Notes under the pieces: generated by a model
Databases searched by the model: none
Told to the model about the DNA's origin: nothing
The model's input: the letters and a program-made list of their open reading frames with translations, nothing else
Made by a program: the position numbers and the translations under genes
Source of the DNA: Haloarculaceae archaeon H-GB1-1
Lineage (GTDB): Archaea > Halobacteriota > Halobacteria > Halobacteriales > Haloarculaceae
NCBI GenBank assembly: GCA_029688825.1
Contig: JARUKX010000001.1
Location: 1-64,000 of the forward strand
Reading direction: 5' to 3'
DNA: 64,000 nt
Part shown: positions 1 to 9,450 of the stretch, in pieces
Layout: every line of letters begins with the position of its first letter
How positions within the stretch are numbered: the first letter of the stretch is position 1

Positions 1-144
1 CGATGGGAAAGATCGGCGAGCGTTCCGGCCTCGGTCGGTCTCGAACAGATTATTTGCGATGATAACTGGGGAGTAGTGCTTAAATAATCATGCCAATTAT
101 TAACATGCGGAGGGACAGAGGCGAACTCACCGTCGCAGGTACAT

Positions 145-315
145 ATGAGCACCAACGCAACGGACAACACCGAAACGTCGACCGTCGAAGATGCCCAGCA
201 GCGTCGCTACGCTGAACTCGATCTCGGTGGCGACGAATTCGTCATCTACGACCGAGAGAACCACCAGGCGTGGCTCCAGTCGACAGTAGCGATACCGGTC
301 GAAGACCTTCGTTGA
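145..315 (+). CDS. small acidic haloarchaeal protein (DUF7331-like)
   Basis: This 56-residue protein opens MSTNATDNTETS and ends with an acidic globular stretch containing RRYAELDLGGDEF and VIYDRENHQAWLQS. It has no membrane segment or cysteine. The disordered Ser/Thr/Asp N-terminus followed by the ELDLGGDEFVIYDRE core resembles a small haloarchaeal family that I recall as DUF7331; that name is from memory and unchecked. AT-rich sequence at about 76-103 (CTTAAATAA, ATTATTAAC) could hold the promoter. Its function is unknown, and it stands alone, convergent with the next gene. Confidence 0.65.
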   Translation: MSTNATDNTETSTVEDAQQRRYAELDLGGDEFVIYDRENHQAWLQSTVAIPVEDLR

Positions 316-474
316 CTGCGATACCGACACGGCAGCCGTGGCGTCATCCGTCGATCCCTCCACGGTCGTGGCACCCGAAAAGCACCGCACGCTAACCAAC
401 GTGGCATCCGTCCGAACGAACCGCCGCGGCATAACCCCCACAGTCCGGTTCCAGTCCCATATCTCCTTTCGAAC

Positions 475-894
475 TCATCCGGTAGCCCAGGCGACGGCCA
501 CGCGCCAGCCGGTCAGGAAGAACCCTCCGACGGCAGCGGCGACGAGGAAGAACGTGACCGCCGCATCCCCGTGAAAGAGCGAGGTAGCGCGAAGCAACTG
601 GGCGACGAGGTCGGCCCCGATCCACGCGGGGAGCGTCAAGGAGACCGCACGTTTCGGCGTTCGCCAGGCGTCCCGCGTGTACAATCCGCCGAGGATCGAC
701 GTCAGCAGCCATCCGATCAGGAAAGGGACGTACGTATCCAGAACGAGGAGCGGTTGCGAAAGCGGCTCGACGCCGTGGCTCAGCTCTCCGAGCAGGACGA
801 ACAGGCCGATGAAGAACAGGTCGCCCACCGCGACGAGGAGCGTCGTCGGTGCGACGTCCACGCGGCGGGCGAGAACTCCGGTCTGGGTGCTCAT
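475..894 (-). CDS. DUF3054 family membrane protein
   Basis: This 139-residue integral membrane protein has about four hydrophobic segments, including LLVAVGDLFFIGLFVLLGEL, a middle helix around FLIGWLLTSILGG, and a C-terminal pair ending GGFFLTGWRVAVAWATG. The size and the WxxADLVAQLLRA region fit DUF3054, a bacterial/haloarchaeal family of unknown function. I chose the ATG at 894 (MSTQTGVLARR) over an upstream alternative because an acidic/basic haloarchaeal N-terminus follows directly. It lies 29 nt downstream of the methyltransferase on the same strand, so the two are probably co-transcribed. Confidence 0.75.
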   Translation of the reverse strand: MSTQTGVLARRVDVAPTTLLVAVGDLFFIGLFVLLGELSHGVEPLSQPLLVLDTYVPFLIGWLLTSILGGLYTRDAWRTPKRAVSLTLPAWIGADLVAQLLRATSLFHGDAAVTFFLVAAAVGGFFLTGWRVAVAWATG

Positions 895-923
895 CACCGA
901 CGAGTTCGACGTCGTCCGACTTG

Positions 924-1502
924 TCACTCCCGTTCTCGCTTCGTTCCTGTGACGGTGTACCCGAATCCCGATTCGAGGACGGCCGCGTCGAGTCCGGCGT
1001 CACGCAACTGCTCGGCGAGCGTCTCCGGTGCCCAGAACCGAGACTCGAACCCGACGAGATGCTCGACCGCGACGAGCGCGCGACCGCGGACGGTCGTCGG
1101 GTCGAACTCGCGGACGACGAGGACGCCACCAGGACGGAGGACGCGGTGAGCTTCCTCGAAGACAGCCGTGGCGTCAGCCATGTGGTGGAGTGCGTCCACG
1201 ACGACGACGGCGTCGACGCTGTCGTCGGGGACCGGAAGCGTCCCAGCGTCGCCCTGGACGCAGTCGAGTCCGTGGGAACGCGCTTGCTCCAGCATCCCCC
1301 GAGCCGCGTCGACGACCACAGGCTCGTCGACGGGGAGGTTCCGAGAGATTCGGCCGGTCCCACCACCCACGTCGAGGACTCGCTCGACGTCTCGGTCGGC
1401 ACTCGACAAGGCCACAGCGGTCTGGTTCCCGCGTTCACCGGGCATCACGAGGTCGTACACGCGCGCGAAACGATGGAACGGAGTCACGTCCCCTAGTGAC
1501 AT
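924..1502 (-). CDS. class I SAM-dependent methyltransferase (UbiE/COQ5-like)
   Basis: This protein of about 192 residues has the Rossmann methyltransferase motifs. Motif I is VLDVGGGTGRISRNL, the acidic end of strand 2 is VVVDAARGMLEQA, motif II is VDAVVVVDALHHM, and the post-motif is LRPGGVLVVREFDP. The substrate cannot be read from sequence; the DALHHM and LRPGG signatures are typical of UbiE-like quinone or small-molecule methyltransferases. The start MSLGDVTPFHRFARVYD at 1502 gives the usual family N-terminus; an upstream in-frame start would add 18 atypical residues. It is first in a pair with the DUF3054 gene. Confidence 0.8.
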   Translation of the reverse strand: MSLGDVTPFHRFARVYDLVMPGERGNQTAVALSSADRDVERVLDVGGGTGRISRNLPVDEPVVVDAARGMLEQARSHGLDCVQGDAGTLPVPDDSVDAVVVVDALHHMADATAVFEEAHRVLRPGGVLVVREFDPTTVRGRALVAVEHLVGFESRFWAPETLAEQLRDAGLDAAVLESGFGYTVTGTKRERE

Positions 1503-1634
1503 ACTTCGATTACGCCGACGTGTGCCAAAGCAGTGTGGGCTGAACGCCACGGACACCGAAACGGTTTTTCCTACCTCTGGAAAACGTCGAATACGGAGGA
1601 TTTAGGCGGGCCGAAAAACCGACGGACTTATCTA

Positions 1635-1654
1635 TTTTTAGGTTGGCCTAAAAA
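1635..1654 (+). promoter_or_regulatory. DtxR-type iron-box operator overlapping the promoter
   Basis: A perfect inverted repeat TTTTTAGG-N4-CCTAAAAA ends 2 nt before the ATG of the next gene. Its core TTAGGTTGGCCTAA matches the first half of the bacterial DtxR/IdeR box and the iron boxes reported for haloarchaeal SirR/Idr regulators. A weaker related site (TTTAGGCGGGCCGAAAA) lies at 1601-1617. A TATA-like stretch (TTATCTATTTTTA, about 1628-1640) overlaps the operator, so bound repressor would block the leaderless promoter. The iron-repression assignment is inferred from motif similarity. Confidence 0.65.
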
Positions 1655-1656
1655 AT

Positions 1657-4104
1657 ATGCAACGGAGACGCGACCTGTTGAAGTCGCTGGGGATAGCTAC
1701 TGGGATGGCACTTGCGGGCTGTTCGACGAGTATGTCAGAGAGCGGCGATGCGACGACCACGAACTCGAACACCGAGCATGCGGCCACGACGACGGCACCA
1801 CCGAAAGCGTCGGCCGATACGGCCGTGGCCGCGGAGTGGAACGTCCTCCGCGCACGCCTCTTCGACGCCGTCGCCGTCGGCCGCGCCGGAAACACCGGAA
1901 CGGCCGCGTCGCTCGCTCAGGGAATCTTCGCCGACTTCGAGGGGATGGGCGGCGAACACGGCGCGCACGAATCGCTCGAACACACGAGCGAGTCCGCCTA
2001 CGAAGGCTTCGAAACTGGTCTGGGCGACCTGAAGGAATCACTCGCCGAAGGTGACATCGAGGGGGCTGCCGACGCGGCCGAAGGTGCGAGCAAGAAACTC
2101 GCTGCCGCGCACACGAAGCTCGTCGGGAGCACCGCCGCACAGACGCTGAACCTCCAGTTGCTCGGCGCACGAGTCGCCACGGCGGAGGCGCTCGCCGCCG
2201 TTGAGGCCTACGAAGCGGCCGAGACGGTCGCCGCCGAGGCGATGACAGCGTTCGAGGACGCACTCGTTCACGATTCGGTCGAGGAGGCCGACCACGAGGC
2301 CTACGAGAACTTCGAACACGCCGTCGAGGACGTCCAGTCCGCTGCGGGCGAAACGGACGCCGCTGGCGTCCGCGAAGCCGCTCGCACTGCCGTCGTAGCG
2401 GCAGTCGACGGTTCCTACGCCGTCGCCGGCGCTGACGCCGTCGCCGGCGTCGGCCAACTCGCGACGATGAAGGCCCGCGGCTACGACGCGCTCGCACTGT
2501 CGTCGCTGGGCGGTCCATCCACGTCGTTCGCTCACGCGGCCGCACTGACCATCTATCGCGCACGCGCCTACGATGCCGCGTGGCTCGCCAAGCGCGGAGC
2601 GACCGACCAGGGGGCGACGATCGCCGGCGACGTCTTCGCTCACTTCGAGGGCGCGAAGGCACACGAGGCCCTGGAGGAGGCCGACCACGAAGCCTACGAA
2701 GGCTTCGAGAGTGGCCTCTCCAGCCTGAAGTCCGCCGCAAAGAGCGGGTCGGAGTCTGACATCGACGCCGCCGTGAAGACGGTCGACGAGAACCTCGTGG
2801 CCGGCGTCGGTGCGCTAGCCGGAAGCTACGCGCCGGTGCTCCAGTCCGGATTCTTCCGCGCGCGCTTCGGCGACGCCCGCGAACTCTACGAACAGGGTCA
2901 CGGCGACGAGGCGGCGGCAATCGTCGAATCGCTCTTCGCCCGCTTCGAGGCCAACGAGGCCGACTTCCACGAGTCGCTCGAACACGAGAGCGAGTCGCTC
3001 TACGAGAAGTTCGAACACGAACACCTCGGCGCGCTCAAGACGGCATACGCGGAGGACGACGCCGACGCCGTCGAGACCCATCACGAGGGCGTCATGAGCG
3101 CCCTCCTGTCGTTCGAGGACGCCCACGCCGACGCAGTGGCCAGCGGGGCCGAAGCCGGCTACATGGCCGCTCGTGTGTTCGACGCCGCCGCTGCCGCGAC
3201 GCTCGGCGACGCCAACCGCGCAGGGAGCATCTCGCAGTCGACGTTCGAGCACTTCGAGACGGGTGCGGCCGGGTTCCACGAAGCGCTCGAGCACGCGAAC
3301 CACGAGACCTACGAATCCTTCGAGCATGCGCTCGGCGACATCACGAGCGCCGCGAACGAGGGCGGTGACGTCTACGCCGCTGCGAAGGAGTTCGACGCGA
3401 AAGCTGTCACCGCCATCTACGACGTCGTGTCGGCGAGCGGTGGCTCCAACGGCGAGGCAGCAGCGGGCATCACAGGAGACGTGTTCGCCAGTTTCGAGAC
3501 CGCTACGGTCCACGAGCTTCTGGAAGAGGCCGACCACGAGACCTACGAGTCCTTCGAGGCCGCACTGGGCGACTACACGGACGCACTGACGTCCGGAGAG
3601 GGCATCGACGCGGCCGCCAGCGGCTTCGCCGCGGCGACGCTCCGCGCCGAATTCGCCGTCGCAGGTGCGCTCGACGCCGCTCCCGAAACGGGTAGCCATG
3701 AGGGCCACGACCACGGAAGTTCGGAGTCCGTCACGGGCGGCCCCAACGTGGTCGAGGGGACTCCGGACGACGCCGACCACGTCGTGAAGATGCAGGCCGT
3801 CTCGTTCGAGCCCGCGTCGCTCACCGTGTCGAAGGGCGATACGGTCGCGTTCGTTCACGAAGCCGGTGAAGCCCACACCGTGACCGCCTACGGCGAGAAG
3901 ATTCCCGCGGGTGCGAGCTACTGGGCCTCCGGCGGGTTCGACTCCCAGGACGCCGCCGTCGCCGGTTGGGACGAACACAGCAAGGGCGGCGTCGCGTCCG
4001 GGAAGTCGTACGTCCACACCTTCGAAACGACCGGGACCCACCACTACTACTGCATCCCCCACGAGGCCGCGGGCATGACCGGGAAGATCGTCGTCGAGGA
4101 CTAG
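1657..4104 (+). CDS. Tat lipoprotein: Glu/His-rich helical repeats (DUF5059-like) plus C-terminal cupredoxin
   Basis: This 815-residue exported protein has a Tat motif RRRDLLK (residues 3-9) and a lipobox LAGC with Cys22, so it should be anchored outside the membrane. Six copies of a repeat unit of about 100-130 residues follow. Each carries an FE...HE.LE...HE.YE.FE helix pair (for example HEALEEADHEAYEGFES), rich in potential carboxylate and imidazole metal ligands. Residues of about 705-815 form a blue-copper-like domain with His740, Cys799, His802 and Met807, a complete type 1 copper ligand set. The repeat region fits the haloarchaeal DUF5059 family. The iron-box operator immediately upstream suggests a role in iron acquisition, comparable to EfeO, which pairs a cupredoxin with a helical Glu/His domain; that role is inference. 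The stop shares CTAG with the convergent gene. Confidence 0.8.
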   Translation: MQRRRDLLKSLGIATGMALAGCSTSMSESGDATTTNSNTEHAATTTAPPKASADTAVAAEWNVLRARLFDAVAVGRAGNTGTAASLAQGIFADFEGMGGEHGAHESLEHTSESAYEGFETGLGDLKESLAEGDIEGAADAAEGASKKLAAAHTKLVGSTAAQTLNLQLLGARVATAEALAAVEAYEAAETVAAEAMTAFEDALVHDSVEEADHEAYENFEHAVEDVQSAAGETDAAGVREAARTAVVAAVDGSYAVAGADAVAGVGQLATMKARGYDALALSSLGGPSTSFAHAAALTIYRARAYDAAWLAKRGATDQGATIAGDVFAHFEGAKAHEALEEADHEAYEGFESGLSSLKSAAKSGSESDIDAAVKTVDENLVAGVGALAGSYAPVLQSGFFRARFGDARELYEQGHGDEAAAIVESLFARFEANEADFHESLEHESESLYEKFEHEHLGALKTAYAEDDADAVETHHEGVMSALLSFEDAHADAVASGAEAGYMAARVFDAAAAATLGDANRAGSISQSTFEHFETGAAGFHEALEHANHETYESFEHALGDITSAANEGGDVYAAAKEFDAKAVTAIYDVVSASGGSNGEAAAGITGDVFASFETATVHELLEEADHETYESFEAALGDYTDALTSGEGIDAAASGFAAATLRAEFAVAGALDAAPETGSHEGHDHGSSESVTGGPNVVEGTPDDADHVVKMQAVSFEPASLTVSKGDTVAFVHEAGEAHTVTAYGEKIPAGASYWASGGFDSQDAAVAGWDEHSKGGVASGKSYVHTFETTGTHHYYCIPHEAAGMTGKIVVED

Positions 4105-4724
4105 TCCGCCAGTTCGCGAGCGATCTCCAGCACGAACCGCCTGTCTTCGTCGGGGCGTACCTCGACGTCGAGGTCCGTCGCGGCCGTGCCACCGTGGCGC
4201 TCGATAGCGCTGGCAACTGACTCCGTTGGGAACAGACTTCCCACGACGCGGAACCCGTCGTCCGTCGGCCACAGGACGGCACTGACGCTACAGCGAAGCC
4301 GAACGGGTCCGCCGTCTTTGGTGGTTTCGTCCGGGGCGAGCGGATACTCGGCCGCGTACTCGAACAGCTTGCCTCGTTTCCCGCCGACCCGAACGCGCTC
4401 GCTCGACGTCGACCTGACTCCCTGAAGCCCCTGCTCGCTCAACGTCTCCCCGAGCGCTTGCTTCGTCTGTCGTGCCGCGATCGGAAACATCGCCGTCGGA
4501 AGGCCAGGTAATCTCGGGGAGAACGTGATCGTCGTCGTGAACAACGAGCGCGGAGAGAGGGTCTCTGTGAGGATCGGCGCAAGTCGGTCGACGAGGTCGG
4601 CGTCGTCGAACAGCGTCGTTTCGAAACTGACGACGAGCGTGGGCGTGACGACCCGCCGCTCACAGATGGTATCGGCGCTCACCCACTTCGAGACGTCGAC
4701 AGGTAGGGCGGCACTGTCCGGCAT
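4101..4724 (-). CDS. uncharacterised haloarchaeal cytosolic protein
   Basis: This protein of about 207 residues has no signal peptide, membrane segment or recognised motif. Its hydrophobic/acidic pattern (TPTLVVSFETTLFDDADLV, SLFTTTITFSPRLPGLP, RLRCSVSAVLWPTDDGFRVVGS) suggests an alpha/beta fold. The ATG at 4724 (MPDSAALPVDVSKW) is preferred; a TTG 42 nt upstream would extend it. It is convergent with the cupredoxin lipoprotein, and both stops use the same CTAG. No function can be assigned. Confidence 0.6.
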   Translation of the reverse strand: MPDSAALPVDVSKWVSADTICERRVVTPTLVVSFETTLFDDADLVDRLAPILTETLSPRSLFTTTITFSPRLPGLPTAMFPIAARQTKQALGETLSEQGLQGVRSTSSERVRVGGKRGKLFEYAAEYPLAPDETTKDGGPVRLRCSVSAVLWPTDDGFRVVGSLFPTESVASAIERHGGTAATDLDVEVRPDEDRRFVLEIARELAD

Positions 4725-4873
4725 GTCCAACTGTTCGTCCGCGACGACCCTCAACGTGTACCCCAAAGGGATTGGGTTGCATCCGGAGACGGGACCACGG
4801 GATGGACTGTCGAATCGAGTGAGACGACACGCTTTACTCCGACAGTATTGTATCCTCAGCTACAACTATCGTC

Positions 4874-6958
4874 ATGGTGAACGACCACCGGGACACACTC
4901 TCCCCACCCGTCGGTTCGGATATCGGTTCACTGCCCGATGGCGGACCCGTCGGCATCGTGCTCGTCGATCAGTCCGGCGCCGTTCAGTGGGTGAACGAGC
5001 ACGCGATGGAGTTCTTCGGGCTCGACCTGGAGCGAGTTCTCGGAGAGTCCTATAGATCGGTCGTCGAACGGACCCTACAGGATGCAGCTTCGGAGGACGG
5101 GTTCGCCGAGGCGGTCCTCGAGGGGTGCTCAGAGGACCAAACCGACAGCCAGGAATGGCACGTCTCCCCGTCCCCGGAGCGACCGGCCCGCGTCCTCCAC
5201 CACTGCATCGCCCCGGTCGACGACGGCACCTTCGATGGCGGTCGGTACGAACTGTTCGTGGACGTCACGGATCGAGCCGGCCCCGAGACGAACGTGCGAG
5301 CAGAGACGTCGCCGGCTGGCCCGCTCGCACGCGACGACCGACCCGATACCGTCCGGGAACTTCGTCGCGAGAGGGCGTTCGCCGATGGACTCCTCGACGG
5401 GATGCCCGACGTCGTCTACGCCTTCGACGCCTCCGGTTCCTTCCTGCGGTGGAACGATGGTCTCAACGGGGTCACGGGCTACTCCGACGACGAAGTCGAA
5501 CGGATGGAGCCGCTCGATTTCGTTCCCGAAGAGCACCATACGACGGTTTCAGAGGCCATATCGACGGTTCTCGAAACCGGCGAACAGGTGACCGTCGAGG
5601 CGGCACTGATGACGAAGGACGGCGAGCGAATCCCATACGAATTCACGGGCGGTCGGATAACCACCGCTAACGGAGCCGTGATAGGTCTCACGGGCGTCGG
5701 TCGGGACATCAGCGAACGCAAACGTCACCAGCGCCGACTCCAGCGCCAGCGAGACGAACTCCGACAGCTCGACCGTATCAACACGATCATCCGGAGTATC
5801 GACCGATCCCTCGTTGATGCCTCCTCTCGCGAAGAGGTCGAATCGGCTGTCGTGGAGCGGCTCATCGAAATCGAGCCGTACGTGGCGGTCTGTATTGGCC
5901 AGTTCGACCCGGCGATGGAGCGATTCACTGTCCACCACCGAGCTGGTATCGAGGTTCCAGCCCCCGACGGTCTCGTCCCGGTCCCCGAAGACGACGTGAC
6001 CAGACCTCGACCCGGGAAAGGGGCGGCCGAGACCGGGACGGTCAGCGTCGAACGAGAGCTTCGTCGGCAGAACCGACCGAAAGCGTGGCGAGACCACGCC
6101 TCGGAGCACGGCTACCGGTCCGTGGCCGCCGTGCCGCTGCTCACGGACGAGCGGGTCTACGGGATTCTGGGCGTCTACGCCCGCGACGCCGACGCGCTGG
6201 ACCAGCGAGAGACTGACGTGCTCTCGGAACTCGGCGAGAACATCGCCAACACCATCCGGCGAATCGAATCGGAGAACCTCCTGTACGACGACAGAGTCGT
6301 CGAACTAGAGTTTCATTCGACCGATTCCGACGTCACGTTCGTCGACCTCTCGGAGCGTGCCGGATGTTCGATCCGACTCTCGCGGATCATCCCAGTTGAC
6401 GACGAAGTGGTCATCTTCTACGTCGACGTGGAAGATGCCGTGTCCGACCGATTCCCCCAGGTCGCCGGGGAGATCCCGGACGTCGACTCCTGCCGACTCG
6501 TCAGTGAGTCCCCCGACGGGGGGCTGTTCGAGTTGCAGGTGCGCGACGGCACGCTCACCACCCTGGTCTCGGAGTATGGAGGCCGAACTCGTATGGTGAG
6601 TGCCGATGACGGAGCCTGCGACGTCGTGGTCGAAGTCGCACGGGACGCGGACGTGCGGTCGCTCGTCGACGCCGTCACCGACCGCTTCCCGGAGACGACG
6701 TTCGTGGCGAAGCGAGATCGCGAGCAGGTCAGGCACTCCCCCACGGAGTTCAGACGGAACGTCCGTTCCGACCTGACGGAGAAGCAGCGGACGGCACTCG
6801 AAACGGCGTACTTCGGCGGGTACTTCGCCTGGCCCACTCGTGACTCGACGGCCGAGGACGTCGCCGAGTCGCTCCACGTTGCACCACAGACCTTTCACCA
6901 GCACCTCCGGGTCGCGCAGGCGAAGTTGCTCGACGCGTTCTTCACGACCGACGAGTGA
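4874..6958 (+). CDS. PAS-PAS-GAF-Bat-type HTH_10 transcriptional regulator
   Basis: This 694-residue multidomain regulator is of the haloarchaeal bacterio-opsin activator type. An N-terminal PAS domain (about 20-130; GIVLVDQSGAVQWVNEHAME) is followed by a second PAS (about 165-285; VVYAFDASGSFLRWNDGLNG, ending GVGRDISERK). A basic linker helix and a GAF domain come next (about 310-465; VAAVPLLTDERVYGILGVYA), then the Bat-associated domain (about 475-630). A C-terminal HTH_10 starts LTEKQRTALETAYFGGYF and ends LRVAQAKLLDAFF. It is probably a soluble one-component sensor acting as activator; the signal is unknown. The ATG start follows TATA-like sequence about 30 nt upstream. The downstream HalOD1 gene is often found near such regulators. 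Confidence 0.88.
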   Translation: MVNDHRDTLSPPVGSDIGSLPDGGPVGIVLVDQSGAVQWVNEHAMEFFGLDLERVLGESYRSVVERTLQDAASEDGFAEAVLEGCSEDQTDSQEWHVSPSPERPARVLHHCIAPVDDGTFDGGRYELFVDVTDRAGPETNVRAETSPAGPLARDDRPDTVRELRRERAFADGLLDGMPDVVYAFDASGSFLRWNDGLNGVTGYSDDEVERMEPLDFVPEEHHTTVSEAISTVLETGEQVTVEAALMTKDGERIPYEFTGGRITTANGAVIGLTGVGRDISERKRHQRRLQRQRDELRQLDRINTIIRSIDRSLVDASSREEVESAVVERLIEIEPYVAVCIGQFDPAMERFTVHHRAGIEVPAPDGLVPVPEDDVTRPRPGKGAAETGTVSVERELRRQNRPKAWRDHASEHGYRSVAAVPLLTDERVYGILGVYARDADALDQRETDVLSELGENIANTIRRIESENLLYDDRVVELEFHSTDSDVTFVDLSERAGCSIRLSRIIPVDDEVVIFYVDVEDAVSDRFPQVAGEIPDVDSCRLVSESPDGGLFELQVRDGTLTTLVSEYGGRTRMVSADDGACDVVVEVARDADVRSLVDAVTDRFPETTFVAKRDREQVRHSPTEFRRNVRSDLTEKQRTALETAYFGGYFAWPTRDSTAEDVAESLHVAPQTFHQHLRVAQAKLLDAFFTTDE

Positions 6959-6973
6959 CCACTCACCCCGATA

Positions 6974-6987
6974 CCAGAGTACTCTGG
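6974..6987. other. perfect palindrome after the Bat-type regulator gene
   Basis: CCAGAGTACTCTGG is a perfect 14-bp palindrome starting 16 nt after the stop of the preceding regulator. It could be a binding site or a short hairpin; there is no following T-tract, so an intrinsic terminator is not well supported. Confidence 0.3.
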
Positions 6988-7230
6988 CAGTGACCACATG
7001 AGTGACACGACCGTACAATCACGCACCGATCGAGACGATCGATGACTCCCGCCAGCCGAGAGGCCACGACGCGACGAAACCGCCTTCGATCACTCGCCGT
7101 GTCGGTTGCAGGCACCGGCCGAGGCTACACGGGTACGCCTCGTCTCGCGCCATCACGTCATCGAATCGCCTGCCATCGAGAAGTGGTTCAGTCCGCCCGA
7201 TCGGTCCCCGCCATCAACGAAATCTCAACT

Positions 7231-7560
7231 ATGTGTGGTTCCACCTTCGACCCCGACGACGAGAGTACCGAACCTCCGGAAGGGAACTCGACGTACGTCT
7301 TCGAACGCGAGCCGACGGAGTTCGTGAGCGATACCGTCGTGCGCGCAGTCAGTAACGTGACCGGTGATCCCGCCGTGAAGATACCGCCGCTAGCCCGACG
7401 ACTCGACCCCGATGCGCTGGATACGCTGTTCGATCGACCCGACTTCGATGGCGATGGGGCCACTCCATCGCTAGCGTTCGTCTGGCACGGGTGCGCATTA
7501 ACGGTCAATGGGGACTCCGTGTCGGTCAGTCCGATCGACACCTCCGGCCAGACGGGGTGA
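7231..7560 (+). CDS. HalOD1 output-domain protein
   Basis: This 109-residue protein begins MCGSTFDPDDESTEPPEG. The body, SDTVVRAVSNVTGDPAVKIP through DALDTLFDRPDFDGDG to FVWHGCALTVNGDSVSVSP, matches the haloarchaeal output domain 1 family, an effector domain predicted to work with sensor kinases and Bat regulators. I chose the ATG at 7231; longer in-frame extensions from upstream starts look non-coding (Arg-rich). It faces the thermosome gene, 39 nt away. Confidence 0.75.
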   Translation: MCGSTFDPDDESTEPPEGNSTYVFEREPTEFVSDTVVRAVSNVTGDPAVKIPPLARRLDPDALDTLFDRPDFDGDGATPSLAFVWHGCALTVNGDSVSVSPIDTSGQTG

Positions 7561-7599
7561 CGCGCAGCAGAAAAAACGCGGTCAGGTACGACGTTGTCG

Positions 7600-9183
7600 T
7601 CAGTTAGCGGCGATGACGTCGTCGATGCGCACGATCATCGTCGAGGCTTCCGTCGCCGACTCGATGGCCTCGTGCTTGACCGCCGCGGGGTCGAGGACGC
7701 CGTATTCGACGGGGTCGTCGATGACGCCCGTCTGGCCCTCGGAGATGATGCCGGCGCGACCCTCGTTCTCGTACTCCGAGCGCAGGTCGACCAGCGCGTC
7801 GATGGGGTCCATACCGGTGTTCTCCGCGAGGGTCCGCGGGAGGACCTCGACGGCGTCGGCGAACGCTTCGACGGAGAGCTGCTTGCGGCCCTCGATGCTC
7901 GCCGCGTGTTCGCGGACGTAGTCCGAGATGGCGATCTCCGTGCCACCGGCGCCGGGGACGACTTCGCCGCTGGAGAGTGCGGCCGCGACGACGTCGAGCG
8001 CGTCGTTGAGGGCGCGTTCCAGCTCGTCGGTGACGTGGTCGGTGCCACCGCGGGCGAAGACCGTGACGGCCTTGCCGTCGGCACCGCCCTCGACGAAGAC
8101 GTGGTCGTCGCCGCCGAACTTCTCGACGCGGACGGTCTCTGCCGCACCGAGGTCTTCGGCTTCCAGCTCGTTGATCGAGGTCACCACGGTCAGACCGGTC
8201 GCGTGGGCGAGCGGCTGGCCGTAGTCGCGGTCGCTGGCGTTGTCGACGACGATGATGCCCTCGTTGGCCAGCAGGGACGTGACCTGACCGTCGACGTCGC
8301 CGTCGACGAACAGGACGTCGATGCCGAGGTCGATGACGGTCTCGGCGTACTTCCGCAGTTCCTTCTCCTCGGCCTCCAGTGCGGCGTTGAGCTGATCGAC
8401 GTTCGTGACGTTGTACTCGGCGTCGACGTTCGCGTCCTGAATCTCGACGTCGTCGTCGACGTAGCCGATCGTCACGTCCTCTGCGGAGCGGGGCATGCTG
8501 TCGTGGGCGAGGTCCTCGTCGACGATGACGCCGTCGACGAGTTCCGTCGCGCTGGACGACGAGCCCGTGTTCGTGTAGACGGAGACGCTGTCGCGGTCGA
8601 CGTCGCCGTCCTCGGAGACGCGCTGGATGGCATCGACGACCGTCTCGGCGAGCTTGTGTGCAGCGACGTCGCCGGTACCCTTTCCGGTCATGCTGGATTC
8701 GGCGACCGACGCGAGGAGTTCCTCGACGTCCTCGTCGACGACCTGGTCGTCGATGGCCTCGTGGGCTAGTTGTGCGGCCTCGTAATAGCCCTCGACGATG
8801 GTCGTCGGATGGACGTCATCTTCGAGGAGGTTCTCCGCTTTCGCGAGGAGTTCGCCGGCGAGGACTGCCGCGGTCGTCGTTCCGTCACCGATCTCCTCCT
8901 CCTGCGTTTCGGATACTTCGATGAGCATCTGCGCAGCGGGATGCTCGATGTCCATCTCGTCGAGGATGGTCGCGCCGTCGTTCGTGATGACGACGTCACC
9001 GCTGTCCGAGACGAGCATCTTGTCCATTCCACGGGGACCGAGCGTGGTCCGAACCGCTTCACTGATCGCCTTGCCTGCGGCGATGTTGGAACTCTGGGCG
9101 TCCTTGCCCTGGGTCCGTTCCGACTCTTCGCTCAGGATGAACATCGGCTGTCCTCCCATGCGTCGCTGACCGGATTGTGACAT
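7600..9183 (-). CDS. thermosome (group II chaperonin) subunit without a GGM tail
   Basis: This 527-residue group II chaperonin subunit is an ATP-driven protein-folding ring component in the cytosol. Conserved elements include [14 protein letters not shown], the nucleotide-binding [10 protein letters not shown] and [15 protein letters not shown], and the late [16 protein letters not shown]. The protein ends IDDVIAAN, the point where many haloarchaeal subunits continue into a Gly-Gly-Met tail, so this is the short, tail-less type (H. volcanii CCT3 is similarly short, from memory). The start [17 protein letters not shown] at 9183 is canonical. A heat-shock-style promoter lies about 36 nt upstream. 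Confidence 0.93.
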   Translation of the reverse strand: MSQSGQRRMGGQPMFILSEESERTQGKDAQSSNIAAGKAISEAVRTTLGPRGMDKMLVSDSGDVVITNDGATILDEMDIEHPAAQMLIEVSETQEEEIGDGTTTAAVLAGELLAKAENLLEDDVHPTTIVEGYYEAAQLAHEAIDDQVVDEDVEELLASVAESSMTGKGTGDVAAHKLAETVVDAIQRVSEDGDVDRDSVSVYTNTGSSSSATELVDGVIVDEDLAHDSMPRSAEDVTIGYVDDDVEIQDANVDAEYNVTNVDQLNAALEAEEKELRKYAETVIDLGIDVLFVDGDVDGQVTSLLANEGIIVVDNASDRDYGQPLAHATGLTVVTSINELEAEDLGAAETVRVEKFGGDDHVFVEGGADGKAVTVFARGGTDHVTDELERALNDALDVVAAALSSGEVVPGAGGTEIAISDYVREHAASIEGRKQLSVEAFADAVEVLPRTLAENTGMDPIDALVDLRSEYENEGRAGIISEGQTGVIDDPVEYGVLDPAAVKHEAIESATEASTMIVRIDDVIAAN

Positions 9184-9216
9184 GATTAGTACCTCACCAG
9201 AAATGTCGTTAGCGGT

Positions 9217-9231
9217 TCTATATAAACTTTT
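9217..9231 (-). promoter_or_regulatory. thermosome promoter (TATA box)
   Basis: On the minus strand the sequence reads GAAAAGTTTATATAG, a strong archaeal TATA box with purine-rich BRE sequence before it, 36-48 nt upstream of the thermosome ATG. This leaves a short leader of about 10-15 nt. It resembles reported haloarchaeal chaperonin promoters; heat induction is inferred from gene identity. Confidence 0.55.
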
Positions 9232-9450
9232 CTCAATAGAGCCGAGACGTCCCACTGACGTCGCGGTATTGCAGGCGATGCATCGTCCGCTCCTTCGAGA
9301 GCACTGCGTGCGATAACACGCTCGCCGTGTCACAGTTCGGCCCCGTCCCGTCGAGCGGGAGCGGCCCCGATTGATTGGCCGGACCCTGTGGGTCGCACAG
9401 CTATGGGTCGACCGCGAATTTAATAGCACCTCGCACACATTCATGCGTAG

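Noticed and set aside
1-87. Open plus-strand frame from the window edge to TAA at 85-87, possibly the 3' end of a gene
   Set aside because: Only 28 codons are visible, with no recognisable sequence, and the end overlaps AT-rich promoter-like DNA; not enough to call a gene.
7594-8769. 391-codon open frame on the plus strand
   Set aside because: It is antisense to the thermosome gene and arises from GC-rich codon structure; the composition (Asp/Val/Arg-rich, no domains) is that of a shadow frame.
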